From assembly GCF_028869115.1 (NCBI RefSeq), contig NZ_CP079800.1, forward strand, positions 2,448,501 to 2,512,500: a DNA stretch of 64,000 bases, given 5' to 3'. The notes under the pieces were generated by a model, which saw only the letters and a list, made by a program, of their open reading frames with translations, did not search any database and was not told the origin of the DNA. The position numbers and the translations under genes were made by a program. This stretch comes from Pseudemcibacter aquimaris (GTDB taxonomy: Bacteria > Pseudomonadota > Alphaproteobacteria > Sphingomonadales > Emcibacteraceae). Shown here piece by piece: positions 20,301-29,198 of this stretch; position 1 is the first letter of the stretch; every line of letters starts with the position of its first letter.

Positions 20301-22834
20301 GCTGGCTAACAAAAATAACAAAGGAACTCGAAAAAACTCAAGATTCTATTGATTCCATCAATAACAACCATGAAATAAAAGACATTCTTAGAGAACAATT
20401 TAAAGGCTTTGAGTTCGAATCTCAAGAAATCGAATCTGAACTAAAGCTAGCAGAGTCTATGCTTGCTACTAGTTCCGAGAATAGAGAAATCATACAACAT
20501 TCGATCGACGACAAAAATTACAAGGAACTTCACAAAAATCTAGAGAAATTAGTTCACCTAGAAGCAGAATCTGAAAATAGTATCAATAACCTATCAGAAC
20601 TCACAGGCATAGATACAGATTGCTTTATGCAAGAAAATGGACTTCTTGAAACAGCAGAGTTTCTTGAAAAGGCCTCAGAAGATAAAGAGGGTTTGATAAT
20701 CTATTCTAACCTGCATTCAAGTATCGAAAAGTTGAGGGACCACAAATACGATATAATCATTGACCAACTTATGGATAGCGAAAACGGATTCAAAGATTTT
20801 GCTAAAATTATGAGATCAATCATATCTCGGTCATTGGCAAAAAGCGTTTACTCTTCTTACGGTGACACACTTGCACAATTCAACGGCATTAAACTTGATG
20901 ACTTGCGCTCAAAAATAGCAAAAATTGATAGAGAATTGATCAATTTATCTAAGCAACATTTGCGCAATAAAATATTTAATTCATCATACCCTCCGATGGG
21001 CATTGGTTCTGGTCGCAAGTCAACTTGGACAGAGTATTCATTGATACACAATGAAATTAGCAAGACGAGGCGATATGTTCCTGTAAGAGACCTTACGAAG
21101 AGGGCTGGAAAAGCTCTGATTGAGCTTAAACCTTGTTGGATGATGTCTCCCTTAGCTGTTGCTCAATACATACAGCAAGGGGCTATTGATTTTGATCTGG
21201 TAATTATCGATGAAGCATCTCAAATGACGCCTGAGGATGCTGTTGGAGCCATTCTTAGAGGTAAAAAAGCAATGGTAGTAGGTGACACAAATCAATTACC
21301 ACCAACAAGCTTTTTTCATAAAATATTCGAAGATGAAGATGCTGATGAAGATGAAAGTGTAACTGAGGAATCAATTCTCGAAATGGCAAATTCTGCTTTC
21401 AGGCCTGCTCGCCGCCTACGCTGGCACTATCGCTCAAGGCATTCTGGACTTATCGCGTTCTCTAATCATCATGTTTATAACGATGACCTCATCGTTTTTC
21501 CATCTGCATCTGAAGATGCCATTAATATGGGTGTTAAACTTGTAGCAGTGGAAGGTCGTTATTCATCAGGAACTAACGCTGATGAAGCCAAAGTAATGGT
21601 TGATCAAATAATCAAGTTTATGCGCCACTCCCCAGAGCGATCCCTCGGTGTGGTAACTTTAAATCAAAAACAAAGAGACCTAATTCAAGAAGAATTTGAA
21701 TATGCACTGAAGGATGACATAAAAGCCGCACGTTACCTAGACAAGTGGGATGAACAAAATGAGGGACTTGAATCTTTTTTCATTAAAAACCTAGAGAACG
21801 TTCAGGGGGATGAAAGAGATGTCATATTTATCGGCACAGTTTATGGTCCGGAAAAAATTGGCGGGCCTGTAATGCAGAGATTTGGTCCTATCAATGGAGT
21901 GGCAGGAAAAAGGCGATTGAATGTTCTCTTCTCAAGAGCCAAGGAACAAATTGTTACATTTTCATCAATGAAAAGTAGTGACATCAAAGCAGAGGAAGAT
22001 GGTAATCAAGGGGTATACATGTTGAAGCGCTGGCTCGAGTATTCGGCAACAGGCGTACTCCATGCTGGAAGTCAAACAAATAAGGAACCAGATTCAGATT
22101 TTGAAATTCATGTTATTGAACAGTTAAAATCTATTGGTTGTGAACCTGTTCCTCAAGTGGGTGTTGCAGGTTACTTTATTGACATAGGTGTTAAGCATCC
22201 AGAGTGGCCTCATGGCTTCATACTGGGAGTAGAGTGTGATGGGGCCACATATCATTCTTCAAAGTCCGCTCGTGATAGAGACCGTTTGAGACAAGAAGTG
22301 CTTGAAGGTTTAGGTTGGCACTTTCATAGAATTTGGTCTACCGATTGGTTTAGCGACGCTCAATCTGAAGTCAGTAAATTGCGTGAAGTTGTATTAAAGA
22401 GGCTAAAATACCTTAAGGAAAATGAGAATAAGTTTGTAAAGCCTGCGACATCAAAAGTAGATGCCTCAAAGACAAAGAAAGCAGTTTCTTCAACTAGGGA
22501 AAAACAATTTTCATCGAACGCTAAACAAAAGTCCCAAATAATTTCACAGGCAAAACTACCAAACCCAACGCCACCTCAAAATTCATCTAATGATATAGAT
22601 GAAGGAGCTGCAAAGATTGGTGACAAAGTTTTGGTGAAATACTTGGAAGGCACGAAAAGTGAATTTGAAATCACATTAAGTGACACAGAAAACATACCGT
22701 CAAAAAGAATTGTTCATATTGATGAACCTCTAGGAGAGGCTGTCCTTGGCGCAATGGAAGGAGAGGATGTCGAAGTGTGGATTGGTGGCCAAAAGAGGAA
22801 TGCCCAAATATTGAAAATCACCTCGACAAAATAA
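17333..22834 (+). CDS. DUF4011-SF1 helicase-Vsr-type nuclease with GreA/GreB-like C-terminal domain
   Basis: This 1833-residue protein combines several modules. Residues about 15-250 are a DUF4011 domain (RPKLLDLSRRNPLL). An SF1 helicase is split by a long coiled coil: GPPGSGKSQ at about 398, VIIDEASQMTPEDA at about 1291, VVGDTNQLPP at about 1312, NVQGDERDVIFIGTV at about 1497 and RRLNVLFSRAKE. Residues about 1585-1690 form a Vsr/MTES_1575-type PD-(D/E)xK nuclease (GVECDGATYHSSKSARDRDRLRQ). After a low-complexity linker, the last 75 residues (KIGDKVLVKYLEG, PLGEAVLGAMEGEDVEV) look like the C-terminal FKBP-like domain of GreA/GreB. Helicase-DUF4011-Vsr proteins are known single-gene antiviral candidates. 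GGGGGG precedes the start by seven bases. It lies downstream of hsdR. Confidence 0.85.
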   Translation: MPDGDQKKNDEFLSLIRSKIENLRPKLLDLSRRNPLLSTRFSTRSNAIVRVVDELPGNVFDDISSGKSMRLSPLPALEDDPKDEQTREFQNALSDARLTDEVYITFLENIDQNSDTYIEDSFRAERDLKDRVRETLNMPVRQTSSDLSLSQHAINNGISPSYELPDPSVLHEDGRHTDADIQTLLLPDILERRMNALMTKCRTWVQETGINVLHIAFGFLEWTEAKVSKTSYSPLVLLPVELKRNKTKDGLEFWINGIGDEAEINTVLAEKLRIDFGIELPELNGNTIESYLKEIAELSPKNLGWRVRRQIAVGVFPSARMAMYHDLDTNSGRYDNHEVIAELFGGTPVQAGESPFGEEYEVDAPHIEKKVPYLVRDADSSQFSAIVDVADGKNLAVEGPPGSGKSQTIVNTIAAALADGKKVLFVAEKMAALDVVKSRLEAVGLGEFLLSLQASRSTKEQVINSLRDRVEMESGEAPYNYESKVAEFRKLRSEISSYIDVIATEHGNTGLTVYDILGKSIATNETLRSLPKQLQSITFKNTEQFTHEKIEEIEEICTHIEEAWATASGADIYWKKSTIVNIDPFITEEILERSKTTAELFQSLLLIRQELPSYRVDEDLPVCQAEDIISIFTNHLSTIEEMNLPLLKRILNNQALSLVKNYIEQCNIIQSEINSLESNLEKPLKSSRIEELKTLTKLVDKISTPGVSYEQIKKTREENENQKINYKAIIEFVGPMVKLLPESKSWSLNSILDACDHIHSTSRETLSLRNNTFSDPSAFTIFQKGLERANQLREKKVELEQNISTNALPSYSDISDHAAIIESSGIFSFLSSDFRRSKRFYVSHSKDKDFDKVRASTKLKELSEWLAEKEKFEKDHQLIGLMGVKYAGLDTDFQAIEKIFNYYKHVDESFSGGDNISLRKFLKDGDLDILLSFPKVELDADIRKNLNSTYSEAEKELKLIDNKLVDFDAIASEIEELSNFIKYKKIANTSWLTKITKELEKTQDSIDSINNNHEIKDILREQFKGFEFESQEIESELKLAESMLATSSENREIIQHSIDDKNYKELHKNLEKLVHLEAESENSINNLSELTGIDTDCFMQENGLLETAEFLEKASEDKEGLIIYSNLHSSIEKLRDHKYDIIIDQLMDSENGFKDFAKIMRSIISRSLAKSVYSSYGDTLAQFNGIKLDDLRSKIAKIDRELINLSKQHLRNKIFNSSYPPMGIGSGRKSTWTEYSLIHNEISKTRRYVPVRDLTKRAGKALIELKPCWMMSPLAVAQYIQQGAIDFDLVIIDEASQMTPEDAVGAILRGKKAMVVGDTNQLPPTSFFHKIFEDEDADEDESVTEESILEMANSAFRPARRLRWHYRSRHSGLIAFSNHHVYNDDLIVFPSASEDAINMGVKLVAVEGRYSSGTNADEAKVMVDQIIKFMRHSPERSLGVVTLNQKQRDLIQEEFEYALKDDIKAARYLDKWDEQNEGLESFFIKNLENVQGDERDVIFIGTVYGPEKIGGPVMQRFGPINGVAGKRRLNVLFSRAKEQIVTFSSMKSSDIKAEEDGNQGVYMLKRWLEYSATGVLHAGSQTNKEPDSDFEIHVIEQLKSIGCEPVPQVGVAGYFIDIGVKHPEWPHGFILGVECDGATYHSSKSARDRDRLRQEVLEGLGWHFHRIWSTDWFSDAQSEVSKLREVVLKRLKYLKENENKFVKPATSKVDASKTKKAVSSTREKQFSSNAKQKSQIISQAKLPNPTPPQNSSNDIDEGAAKIGDKVLVKYLEGTKSEFEITLSDTENIPSKRIVHIDEPLGEAVLGAMEGEDVEVWIGGQKRNAQILKITSTK

Positions 22835-22856
22835 TTAAATTACAAGGTTGAATGAA

Positions 22857-23279
22857 CTATTTCGCCTTCCCCCCAAACTTCTCAACTGTTCGCATAGCTC
22901 CAAGCCCCAGCAGAGACAGCAGCACAGTGACCAATGTTTCTGTGCCTGTCAGCTCCGGCAGCTCAGTCACATGCGGGAAGAAGTTAACCGTTATCCAGCT
23001 GAGCAGATCAAACAATATAAAATGCCACAGTAACGCAAAACCACACACCCAGCCGATGAAAGGTCGCCACCCCGCAACAAATATGGATCTGTGACCGGCT
23101 TCAATCTTGTTAAGTTCGATTTGGGCGAGGCTCGGCTGCATCATCAATTTGGCTTTTATAATCTGCGCTGCCTGTTTTTCTTCGTCGGTTTCAACAAAAC
23201 GGTCGATGACATTGGCGACCCCTTCTGCTGCAGTGATGACGCCGCCACCGATGATAGACCCGAATAGTTTTTTAAGCAT
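22857..23279 (-). CDS. Holin of the 3-TM type
   Basis: This 140-residue membrane protein ends the late operon. It has an N-terminal glycine-rich hydrophobic stretch (SIIGGGVITAAEG), the family signature AGWRPFIGWVCGFALLWHFILF and a last hydrophobic segment (LVTVLLSLLGLGA). This matches the Holin_3TMs family (PF11351 type). It overlaps the endolysin gene by eight bases. It would form the lesions that let the endolysin reach the cell wall. It converges with the DUF4011 helicase gene, 22 bases away. Confidence 0.85.
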   Translation of the reverse strand: MLKKLFGSIIGGGVITAAEGVANVIDRFVETDEEKQAAQIIKAKLMMQPSLAQIELNKIEAGHRSIFVAGWRPFIGWVCGFALLWHFILFDLLSWITVNFFPHVTELPELTGTETLVTVLLSLLGLGAMRTVEKFGGKAK

Positions 23280-23676
23280 CTGTCACCTCCACCAATTCAA
23301 AGTGAACCAGATCATCAAAATTATTGTCCCGGACTTCTGTATCCCGGTCCCAGTCACCGCCCCAGCGCAAATTGATACCCATAGATCTGGCTAGGCCAAT
23401 TACATAGCCCGCAAACAATGTCTGGCGCTCCCTGTCATTCCAATTGATGGGATAGGCCGCCACATCCACGGCCAGAGACGGAACTGCATTATGCTTCCCG
23501 TTTGGCCAACCGACCTGACTTTTACCTTCAGCGACCATCTGGTTCTGGCGGGCCTTGTCACGATGCCCTTCAAGGATGGTGCAATCAAACTCTCGGATCA
23601 CCTCATGAAAAACCCGCTGCAAGAGTGAGTGGCAGGTGGCAAGGTTATTCAACGATTTCTCGGAAAAGGCGGGCAT
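23272..23676 (-). CDS. Endolysin, M15-family peptidase
   Basis: This 134-residue enzyme has the zinc-binding pattern of M15 L-alanyl-D-glutamate/D-Ala peptidases: GKHNAVPSLAVDVAAYP (His and Asp ligands) and VHFEL (last His). An N-terminal stretch (LLQRVFHEVIREFDCTILEGHRD) is typical of the family. There is no signal peptide, so release depends on the holin. The start overlaps the stop of the upstream membrane protein by one base (TAATG). Confidence 0.9.
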   Translation of the reverse strand: MPAFSEKSLNNLATCHSLLQRVFHEVIREFDCTILEGHRDKARQNQMVAEGKSQVGWPNGKHNAVPSLAVDVAAYPINWNDRERQTLFAGYVIGLARSMGINLRWGGDWDRDTEVRDNNFDDLVHFELVEVTDA

Positions 23677-23966
23677 TATGAACCTCCTCCAAAAAGTTTA
23701 AATTTGATCGCCACCCCCGCCATCAAGGCGAGCAACAGTCCTGTGGTGATTAACCTGACTGCCGTTGCCCATGCTGTGCGTTTAGCAAGGCGCAGGGCGC
23801 TTAAGAGCGAGCGAAGTTCATGAATGTCGTCGGCAGCATCTTCGCCGTCGAGCCCAACATTCTTGAGGGCCTGTAAGGCTCCCTTACGGGCTGCACGCTC
23901 AAGCAATGCTTCAAAGTCTTCTTCGGGCATGACGATATGCCCGCCCTCATGATCAGGTGGTGTCAT
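23676..23966 (-). CDS. DUF6127-like small membrane protein of the lysis cassette
   Basis: This 96-residue protein has a helical cytoplasmic N-terminus (MPEEDFEALLERAARKGALQALKNVG) and a single C-terminal membrane segment (LITTGLLLALMAGVAIKFKLF). It resembles the DUF6127 family found next to alphaproteobacterial phage lysis genes. It could be an antiholin, a second holin or a spanin-like helper. Its stop overlaps the endolysin start. Confidence 0.65.
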   Translation of the reverse strand: MTPPDHEGGHIVMPEEDFEALLERAARKGALQALKNVGLDGEDAADDIHELRSLLSALRLAKRTAWATAVRLITTGLLLALMAGVAIKFKLFGGGS

Positions 23967-23994
23967 AGTCTTTTCCTTATTTGGTGTATTGAGT

Positions 23995-25290
23995 TTAGGT
24001 GCCGAGCGCCGCGCTCAGGGCAATGGTCAGATCAGCCAGCGTGGCGTCTGCCGGGTTTGGTGCAATCACACTGATCCTGTCGCCTGCGGCAAAGCTCACC
24101 TCACTAGCATTTGTGAAGGTCCCAACATTGCTGCCAATGGCAAAGTCGATACTGCCAAAGGACACGCCGTTCTTTTGAAGGTCCAGAGAGGTCGCTGCCG
24201 TGGCTGTAATATCAGCATAAGCCTGTGATCCAGTCAGTCCGATTGGTAAGACTGCGGCGCGGGTGAATATCTGACTGTGCAGTAGTTCCTCTGCTGATGG
24301 GGTGCCTGTTTTTGCAAAAGCAACATCTAGCGACGGTGCCTGTTGATCTGTGGTTTCGACAACCTCAAGGCAGATCCAAGTGCGGTCCAGGTTTTTCACC
24401 TCGGCTGACGATCCCACATAGACCATCAGCTCAAAATAATCGCCTGCCATCACCTCCATCACCGCGCTTGTGATATTGCGCATCTGATTGCTGTAACCGC
24501 TGTCGCCCCGCACAATGAAGGAACCTCCGCCAAGGACAGAGGTACCATTTTTTCTGATCTCAATGAGTTGATTGGTTGGTGAGGTTTGCCATTCCAGATT
24601 TGCCGTCAAACGCACTCGGGTCACACCTGCAGGCACTGTCAAACGGCTGGGCGTACCGCCATCCCAAAAGCTATCGGTATCATAGGATGCGGCCTCCCAT
24701 GGGATCGCCGCATAAGCGCCCGTACTCGGGATGACATAATTGCTGTTTAGCCTGAGCAACGCTCCCTTGAACGGCAATAGCGTACGGCTGTAAATGCCTG
24801 CTGATTGGTTTGACCAGCTTGTTCCATCAAAGCGCAGGAAGTCACCACTGACCGGAGACGGCGCAGTCACGTCCGTGAGATCAACGAGCGCCGATGCCGC
24901 ATCACCCGTTTGCCCCACCACATAAAGCGTGTTGGCCCCCGTGGCGTATATAAGCGCATGATCACCTGGGGCTAGCGTTACCGTTGCTGTTCCACTGCCC
25001 GTGGTCACCAGCATATTGACGCTTGTAGCATTACGACAAAGGAACGGCGCTCGCACTGACGGAATGCTGAGGGTTATATCACCGTCCGGCGTCCCATCCG
25101 CATAAAAGCGGGCATTGCTTTGGAACTCTTCTGTGGTCAATGTCCAGGTTAGACTATCACCAGCCTGCCAGCTTTTACCAAGCGTGGACGTGATACGCCC
25201 ATCGATCTTGTTGAAAGCATCATTGGCTGTAACCTCTTTCTGGTTTTGGCCTGCTGCAATATGGGGAATAGCAAGATTGGGGGATGACAT
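23995..25290 (-). CDS. Tail fibre-like protein (DUF2793-like N-terminus)
   Basis: This 431-residue protein starts with a DUF2793-type attachment motif (IPHIAAGQNQKEVTANDAFNKID) shared by fibre proteins of alphaproteobacterial phages and transfer agents. The middle has a LRFDGTSWSNQSAGI segment and a C1q/TNF-like beta sandwich (about residues 165-310), followed by beta-rich repeats. It lies directly downstream of the tip protein and upstream of lysis genes, as expected for a receptor-binding fibre. Function is inferred from position and composition. Confidence 0.7.
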   Translation of the reverse strand: MSSPNLAIPHIAAGQNQKEVTANDAFNKIDGRITSTLGKSWQAGDSLTWTLTTEEFQSNARFYADGTPDGDITLSIPSVRAPFLCRNATSVNMLVTTGSGTATVTLAPGDHALIYATGANTLYVVGQTGDAASALVDLTDVTAPSPVSGDFLRFDGTSWSNQSAGIYSRTLLPFKGALLRLNSNYVIPSTGAYAAIPWEAASYDTDSFWDGGTPSRLTVPAGVTRVRLTANLEWQTSPTNQLIEIRKNGTSVLGGGSFIVRGDSGYSNQMRNITSAVMEVMAGDYFELMVYVGSSAEVKNLDRTWICLEVVETTDQQAPSLDVAFAKTGTPSAEELLHSQIFTRAAVLPIGLTGSQAYADITATAATSLDLQKNGVSFGSIDFAIGSNVGTFTNASEVSFAAGDRISVIAPNPADATLADLTIALSAALGT

Positions 25291-28200
25291 TTACACCTCC
25301 GCTTTGGCAGGAAAACCCCGCCCGATTGTTTCTGAAAGTTGATAGACCCGGATTTGAAGGCTGGCCTGAGCCATCCCAAAATCCGCTATTTGATCACTGG
25401 CTGAATAACTGGCTGTCTCACTTGTAAGCCCATCAAGGGTGCGAACGACCGACAGGCCATCAGCGGATAAAATATCCACTTCATAACCCTCAGATGTTTC
25501 GCCCAAGGGGACAACACCTGTGCCATCACGCCAGTCACCGCCAAGACGGGTGCGGCGCTGCCAGCTCATAGAGAGATTACCGCCACCATCCCGATTGCCT
25601 GTCACATGAACCGGGGCATAAGGCTTGAGGTCATTACCTGCAGCGCTAAAACGGTGCAGTTCTGTCTCATCAAAAAGCGCTCCAAAACCCACTGCTCGCC
25701 ATGAACGGGATACACCCACCTCACCAAGGGCAAGACTGAGCGCTTGAATGCTTTCCCTGTCCAGCAGCACAAACTTGCTGCCCACTGCATGTGTTGCAAT
25801 CTCAGCGTCTGTGCCGCGCCTGCCGCGAAGCAAGCCGGTGAGCAAATAGGAACCATCCCCCTGCAGGGTCACGTCCCTAAACTGGACAATCTCAGTCCCG
25901 CCGCTTTCCGGGATGATAACGGCACCATTAGCACCACTTAACATTTCTGCTTGGGTGATGCTCTCAAGGCGATCTGCGCCGCTGGTCATATAGATCTTGA
26001 GACTGTTCACCTCATCGGTCGCAAATGGAGATGTGGGCACCTCAAGGGGTGCGGCGAGCACCCCATAAGCCATCTCATAAAGACTGCGTCCTACCTGATC
26101 CCAGGTCAGCTCGTCAGCGCTTTTATAAAGACTGCCGCCCGTCCATGGGTTTTCCAGAGGACTGCCCATCAAATAATAAAGGCGGGAACCTGTCCCGCCT
26201 AAATCATCCGTATCCTGCAGCAAAGGTATAGTGAGTAAAATAAGCTCCGTGAAGCGATTGCTGGCAATTTGCTGCTGGATGATCTGCCCGCTATCCGCAA
26301 CCACATCTGATACATAAGTGGCAGGCTCAGAAGCAATCAGCTTGAGCTTTATGCTATAATCCCCGCCTATATCCAGCCGTTCAATGCGGCTTGGAAAGCG
26401 CGAGCCGTTTGCAAGCTCGATGGTGATCACGTCAGCTGGATCAAGGCCCAGATATTTCTGGTCAAAGGCGGCCTCATAGCGGGATCGTTCCACCCAGTTG
26501 GCATAGAGGGTTTTCTCAGCCACTTGCTTGGCACTCCCAGCTTTCAAAACCATGGGCAGATCCAGACTGACTTGATTATCCGAGCTTGTGGTTGCCACCG
26601 GATTTTGAATACGCTTTGCGGCTGCTGTGCCTTGCACATAGTCCCGCGCCTTATCCATATAAAGTACCGATACCCGACCCGGCAATTCAATAGCCTGAAT
26701 ACGGGTTTCAGAAAGACGCAGTGCAGGCTCTTCTTCAACAGCACCCAGTTCGTCACCGGACACTGTGAGCGCGGAAGGGTTGCCTCTTGGGATGAATTTG
26801 AGGAGATTGTCGCTTTCCACCACATCAAAGAAGAAGGTGCTGGCAAGCGGCTCAAGCGCCCCTCTGATGGTGGTTTGGCGGCCAAGTACATATCCCGGCA
26901 CACTCCCAGTGAGCGCAGTGGTTTCAATATCAGCCAGACCAAAGCCCGCCTTCAAGCATAGGTCCTCAACGATGGAAGCAAGGGGATCACCGTCACCGCC
27001 GCCGCGCCCCAGATAAAGCTTGGCCCAGCCGGATGTGGAGCGCACAAGAATGGTTTCATTGGCCCCATCAAAATATTGGGCACCGCTTTCGCTTAATGGC
27101 CATGATTCATCGAGGATGATCTCGCCGGTGCGGGTATCAAGTTCAATGACACGGCTACTGCGCATCAAAGCCCAACGGCTGTTTGAAACATAAGAGCCGT
27201 TAAAACCCGGCCCCTCATAATTGATCTGATGAGGGACAATAGTTTTCCAGACGATACCCAGAGCTTCGCGCCATTTGATCGTATAGATATTCCCGCCAGA
27301 TCCACTGTTCGAGATGCGGCACTGGAAAATGACGCTATCGTCACTGGCATCATAGGTGAGACCTCCTGCTGTTCCATAAAAGCCAGTCGCACCAGCTTCA
27401 ATATCCGCAGGGCTAAAGCGCACCATTTCTTCAAACATTACACCAATGCTTTGACCCATCAGGCTTTCATAACTCGCACCTGTTTGAACCCGCAGGCGAT
27501 AAAGCGCCAACCCCGTATGATTGGTGCTTGTGTGGCTTGAGAGTATCCAACCATCACCGTAACCTTCTGCCACAATGCCTGAGACCAACCCTCGCACCCG
27601 GGCATCCGCCACCGATTGTCCGCTACCCCAAACATAAGCCATATCTTTGGCGCGGAGCAGTCCCACATCATCAAAGACAGATCCTGTGAGCAAAAAATCT
27701 TCACGGCCCGTGGCCCCATAAGCGCTGATCATGGCAAGCCAACTGCCTGCCACAAAGCGACTGGTGCTATTGCTGAGACCCGTTGAAAGAAACCCGAACC
27801 GTCCAACCTCGCGCATAGAATTCGGATCAATCCGCAAAATAGGTCTGCTATTGCTGGAACCCGTCACCAGATAAATATGACCATCTCGCCCAGCAAATAG
27901 GCGTGAAGGAAAATTATTGGGTTCAGTGGATGTCACATCCGACATCAGAACCTGGCGGTCTTCCTTCATAGTTTGCAGGTTAAACCGGCGAATGCCCGCT
28001 AGCGACGGGTTACTGCTGCTATCGACAAAATAACCAACAGCGCGATCCCTATCGATGGCCAGTTCATCAATCTGGTAACTATCAAGGGGAGCGCCTTCCC
28101 CTGTCGTGATAAAGTCCAACAGCTGATAAGGCTGCAGGTTTGTTTTCTTAAAGGTAATCTCGGCAGTGATATTGGGAATACGGTTGCCAAAATCAGCAAG

Positions 28201-28776
28201 CGCCAGATCCTCAAAGACCAGATAGCAAAGCCCGCGATGAGCAGGCGTATTGGCAGCCCCCAGATCACTTTCCATCAAAGGGTCTGGCAGTTGGTGTTCG
28301 TCCCCGGGATAAAAGCGAAAGTTAAGCCCATCCTTTTTAGTTCGATCTCCTGTGCCTGTCTTATCAAAGATCAATTTGCCGTCAGCCCAGAGCCGCAGCA
28401 CATCTTCTGCCACGCCTTGAGCGAAACCAAGGGCAAAGCTTGCAAAATAGCTATAGGTGACACTGGTCTGTGATCCACCGCCGCCACCTTTACCGCCAGT
28501 GCGCGTGGTAGAAACATTCTTCTGTTCCCGAATACCTGACGACCAGATCATCTGGCCTGCCATACGCACAGTCCCATAACCAACGGCGATGGGAGAGCCA
28601 TAGGCGGAGCCTGTCACTGTCAAATCCCCAAGCCGGGGACCTTCCTGTGTGATATTGGGACCTTTCGTTGGAAACAAAAGACTACCTGCAGCCGCACCAA
28701 TGAGCCATCCGGCACTGGCCCCAATGCCAATGGCAGAACCAAGGGCGGCTCCGCCTGCTGCAACCAATATGGCCAT
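25291..28776 (-). CDS. Tail tip/central fibre protein (J-like, GTA-type)
   Basis: This 1161-residue protein corresponds to lambda J and the gene-transfer-agent tip protein. The N-terminus is glycine/alanine-rich and hydrophobic (ILVAAGGAALGSAIGIGASAG), then comes the conserved LGDLTVTGSAYGSPIAVGYGTVRMAGQMIW. The middle (about 230-620) is a large beta-rich region with low similarity to the core, probably a propeller-like insertion. The C-terminal half has hub and fibronectin-like segments. The start at 28776 overlaps the NlpC/P60 stop by one base. The variable middle suggests host-specific binding. Confidence 0.85.
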   Translation of the reverse strand: MAILVAAGGAALGSAIGIGASAGWLIGAAAGSLLFPTKGPNITQEGPRLGDLTVTGSAYGSPIAVGYGTVRMAGQMIWSSGIREQKNVSTTRTGGKGGGGGSQTSVTYSYFASFALGFAQGVAEDVLRLWADGKLIFDKTGTGDRTKKDGLNFRFYPGDEHQLPDPLMESDLGAANTPAHRGLCYLVFEDLALADFGNRIPNITAEITFKKTNLQPYQLLDFITTGEGAPLDSYQIDELAIDRDRAVGYFVDSSSNPSLAGIRRFNLQTMKEDRQVLMSDVTSTEPNNFPSRLFAGRDGHIYLVTGSSNSRPILRIDPNSMREVGRFGFLSTGLSNSTSRFVAGSWLAMISAYGATGREDFLLTGSVFDDVGLLRAKDMAYVWGSGQSVADARVRGLVSGIVAEGYGDGWILSSHTSTNHTGLALYRLRVQTGASYESLMGQSIGVMFEEMVRFSPADIEAGATGFYGTAGGLTYDASDDSVIFQCRISNSGSGGNIYTIKWREALGIVWKTIVPHQINYEGPGFNGSYVSNSRWALMRSSRVIELDTRTGEIILDESWPLSESGAQYFDGANETILVRSTSGWAKLYLGRGGGDGDPLASIVEDLCLKAGFGLADIETTALTGSVPGYVLGRQTTIRGALEPLASTFFFDVVESDNLLKFIPRGNPSALTVSGDELGAVEEEPALRLSETRIQAIELPGRVSVLYMDKARDYVQGTAAAKRIQNPVATTSSDNQVSLDLPMVLKAGSAKQVAEKTLYANWVERSRYEAAFDQKYLGLDPADVITIELANGSRFPSRIERLDIGGDYSIKLKLIASEPATYVSDVVADSGQIIQQQIASNRFTELILLTIPLLQDTDDLGGTGSRLYYLMGSPLENPWTGGSLYKSADELTWDQVGRSLYEMAYGVLAAPLEVPTSPFATDEVNSLKIYMTSGADRLESITQAEMLSGANGAVIIPESGGTEIVQFRDVTLQGDGSYLLTGLLRGRRGTDAEIATHAVGSKFVLLDRESIQALSLALGEVGVSRSWRAVGFGALFDETELHRFSAAGNDLKPYAPVHVTGNRDGGGNLSMSWQRRTRLGGDWRDGTGVVPLGETSEGYEVDILSADGLSVVRTLDGLTSETASYSASDQIADFGMAQASLQIRVYQLSETIGRGFPAKAEV

Positions 28777-29198
28777 TAGTCTGCTACTCCATAAAAACGA
28801 AAGGCATGGATGGCCTTCTTCTGCCAATCCGCTGTGTAAATTTCTTCAACGACTTTGCGCCGTAAGGCGTGCGCATGGATGATCCGAGGCTGGTCTTCAC
28901 CCGCCGCATAAAAGGCCACATGACAGGGACTGGTGCCGTCTGCAAAAAGGATCACGTCGCCTGTCTTTAGGTCCGCGATCCTGATCTCTTCCATGGCCTC
29001 ACGGAAAGCTGCAACAAAACGCCCGGCATGAGGTGTGCGCCGATAACCGCTTACATCATGGTCAGCAAGACCAAGGGAGCGGGCAACCAGAACCACAAGC
29101 CCAGCACAGTCAATCCCGGTTGATGAGCGTCCCTGATGTCGCCACGGCCTGCCAAGCCAACTGCGGGCAGCCATAATAATATCGTCTCTATTTTGCAT
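28776..29198 (-). CDS. NlpC/P60 peptidase of the tail tip
   Basis: This 140-residue cysteine peptidase has the catalytic Cys in STGIDCAGLV, the His in SPCHVAFYA and a third polar residue in IIHAHA. It matches the tail-associated cell-wall peptidase of gene transfer agents and many siphoviruses, which opens the peptidoglycan during DNA entry. It overlaps the DUF2163 gene by 11 bases and the tip gene by one. Confidence 0.92.
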   Translation of the reverse strand: MQNRDDIIMAARSWLGRPWRHQGRSSTGIDCAGLVVLVARSLGLADHDVSGYRRTPHAGRFVAAFREAMEEIRIADLKTGDVILFADGTSPCHVAFYAAGEDQPRIIHAHALRRKVVEEIYTADWQKKAIHAFRFYGVAD

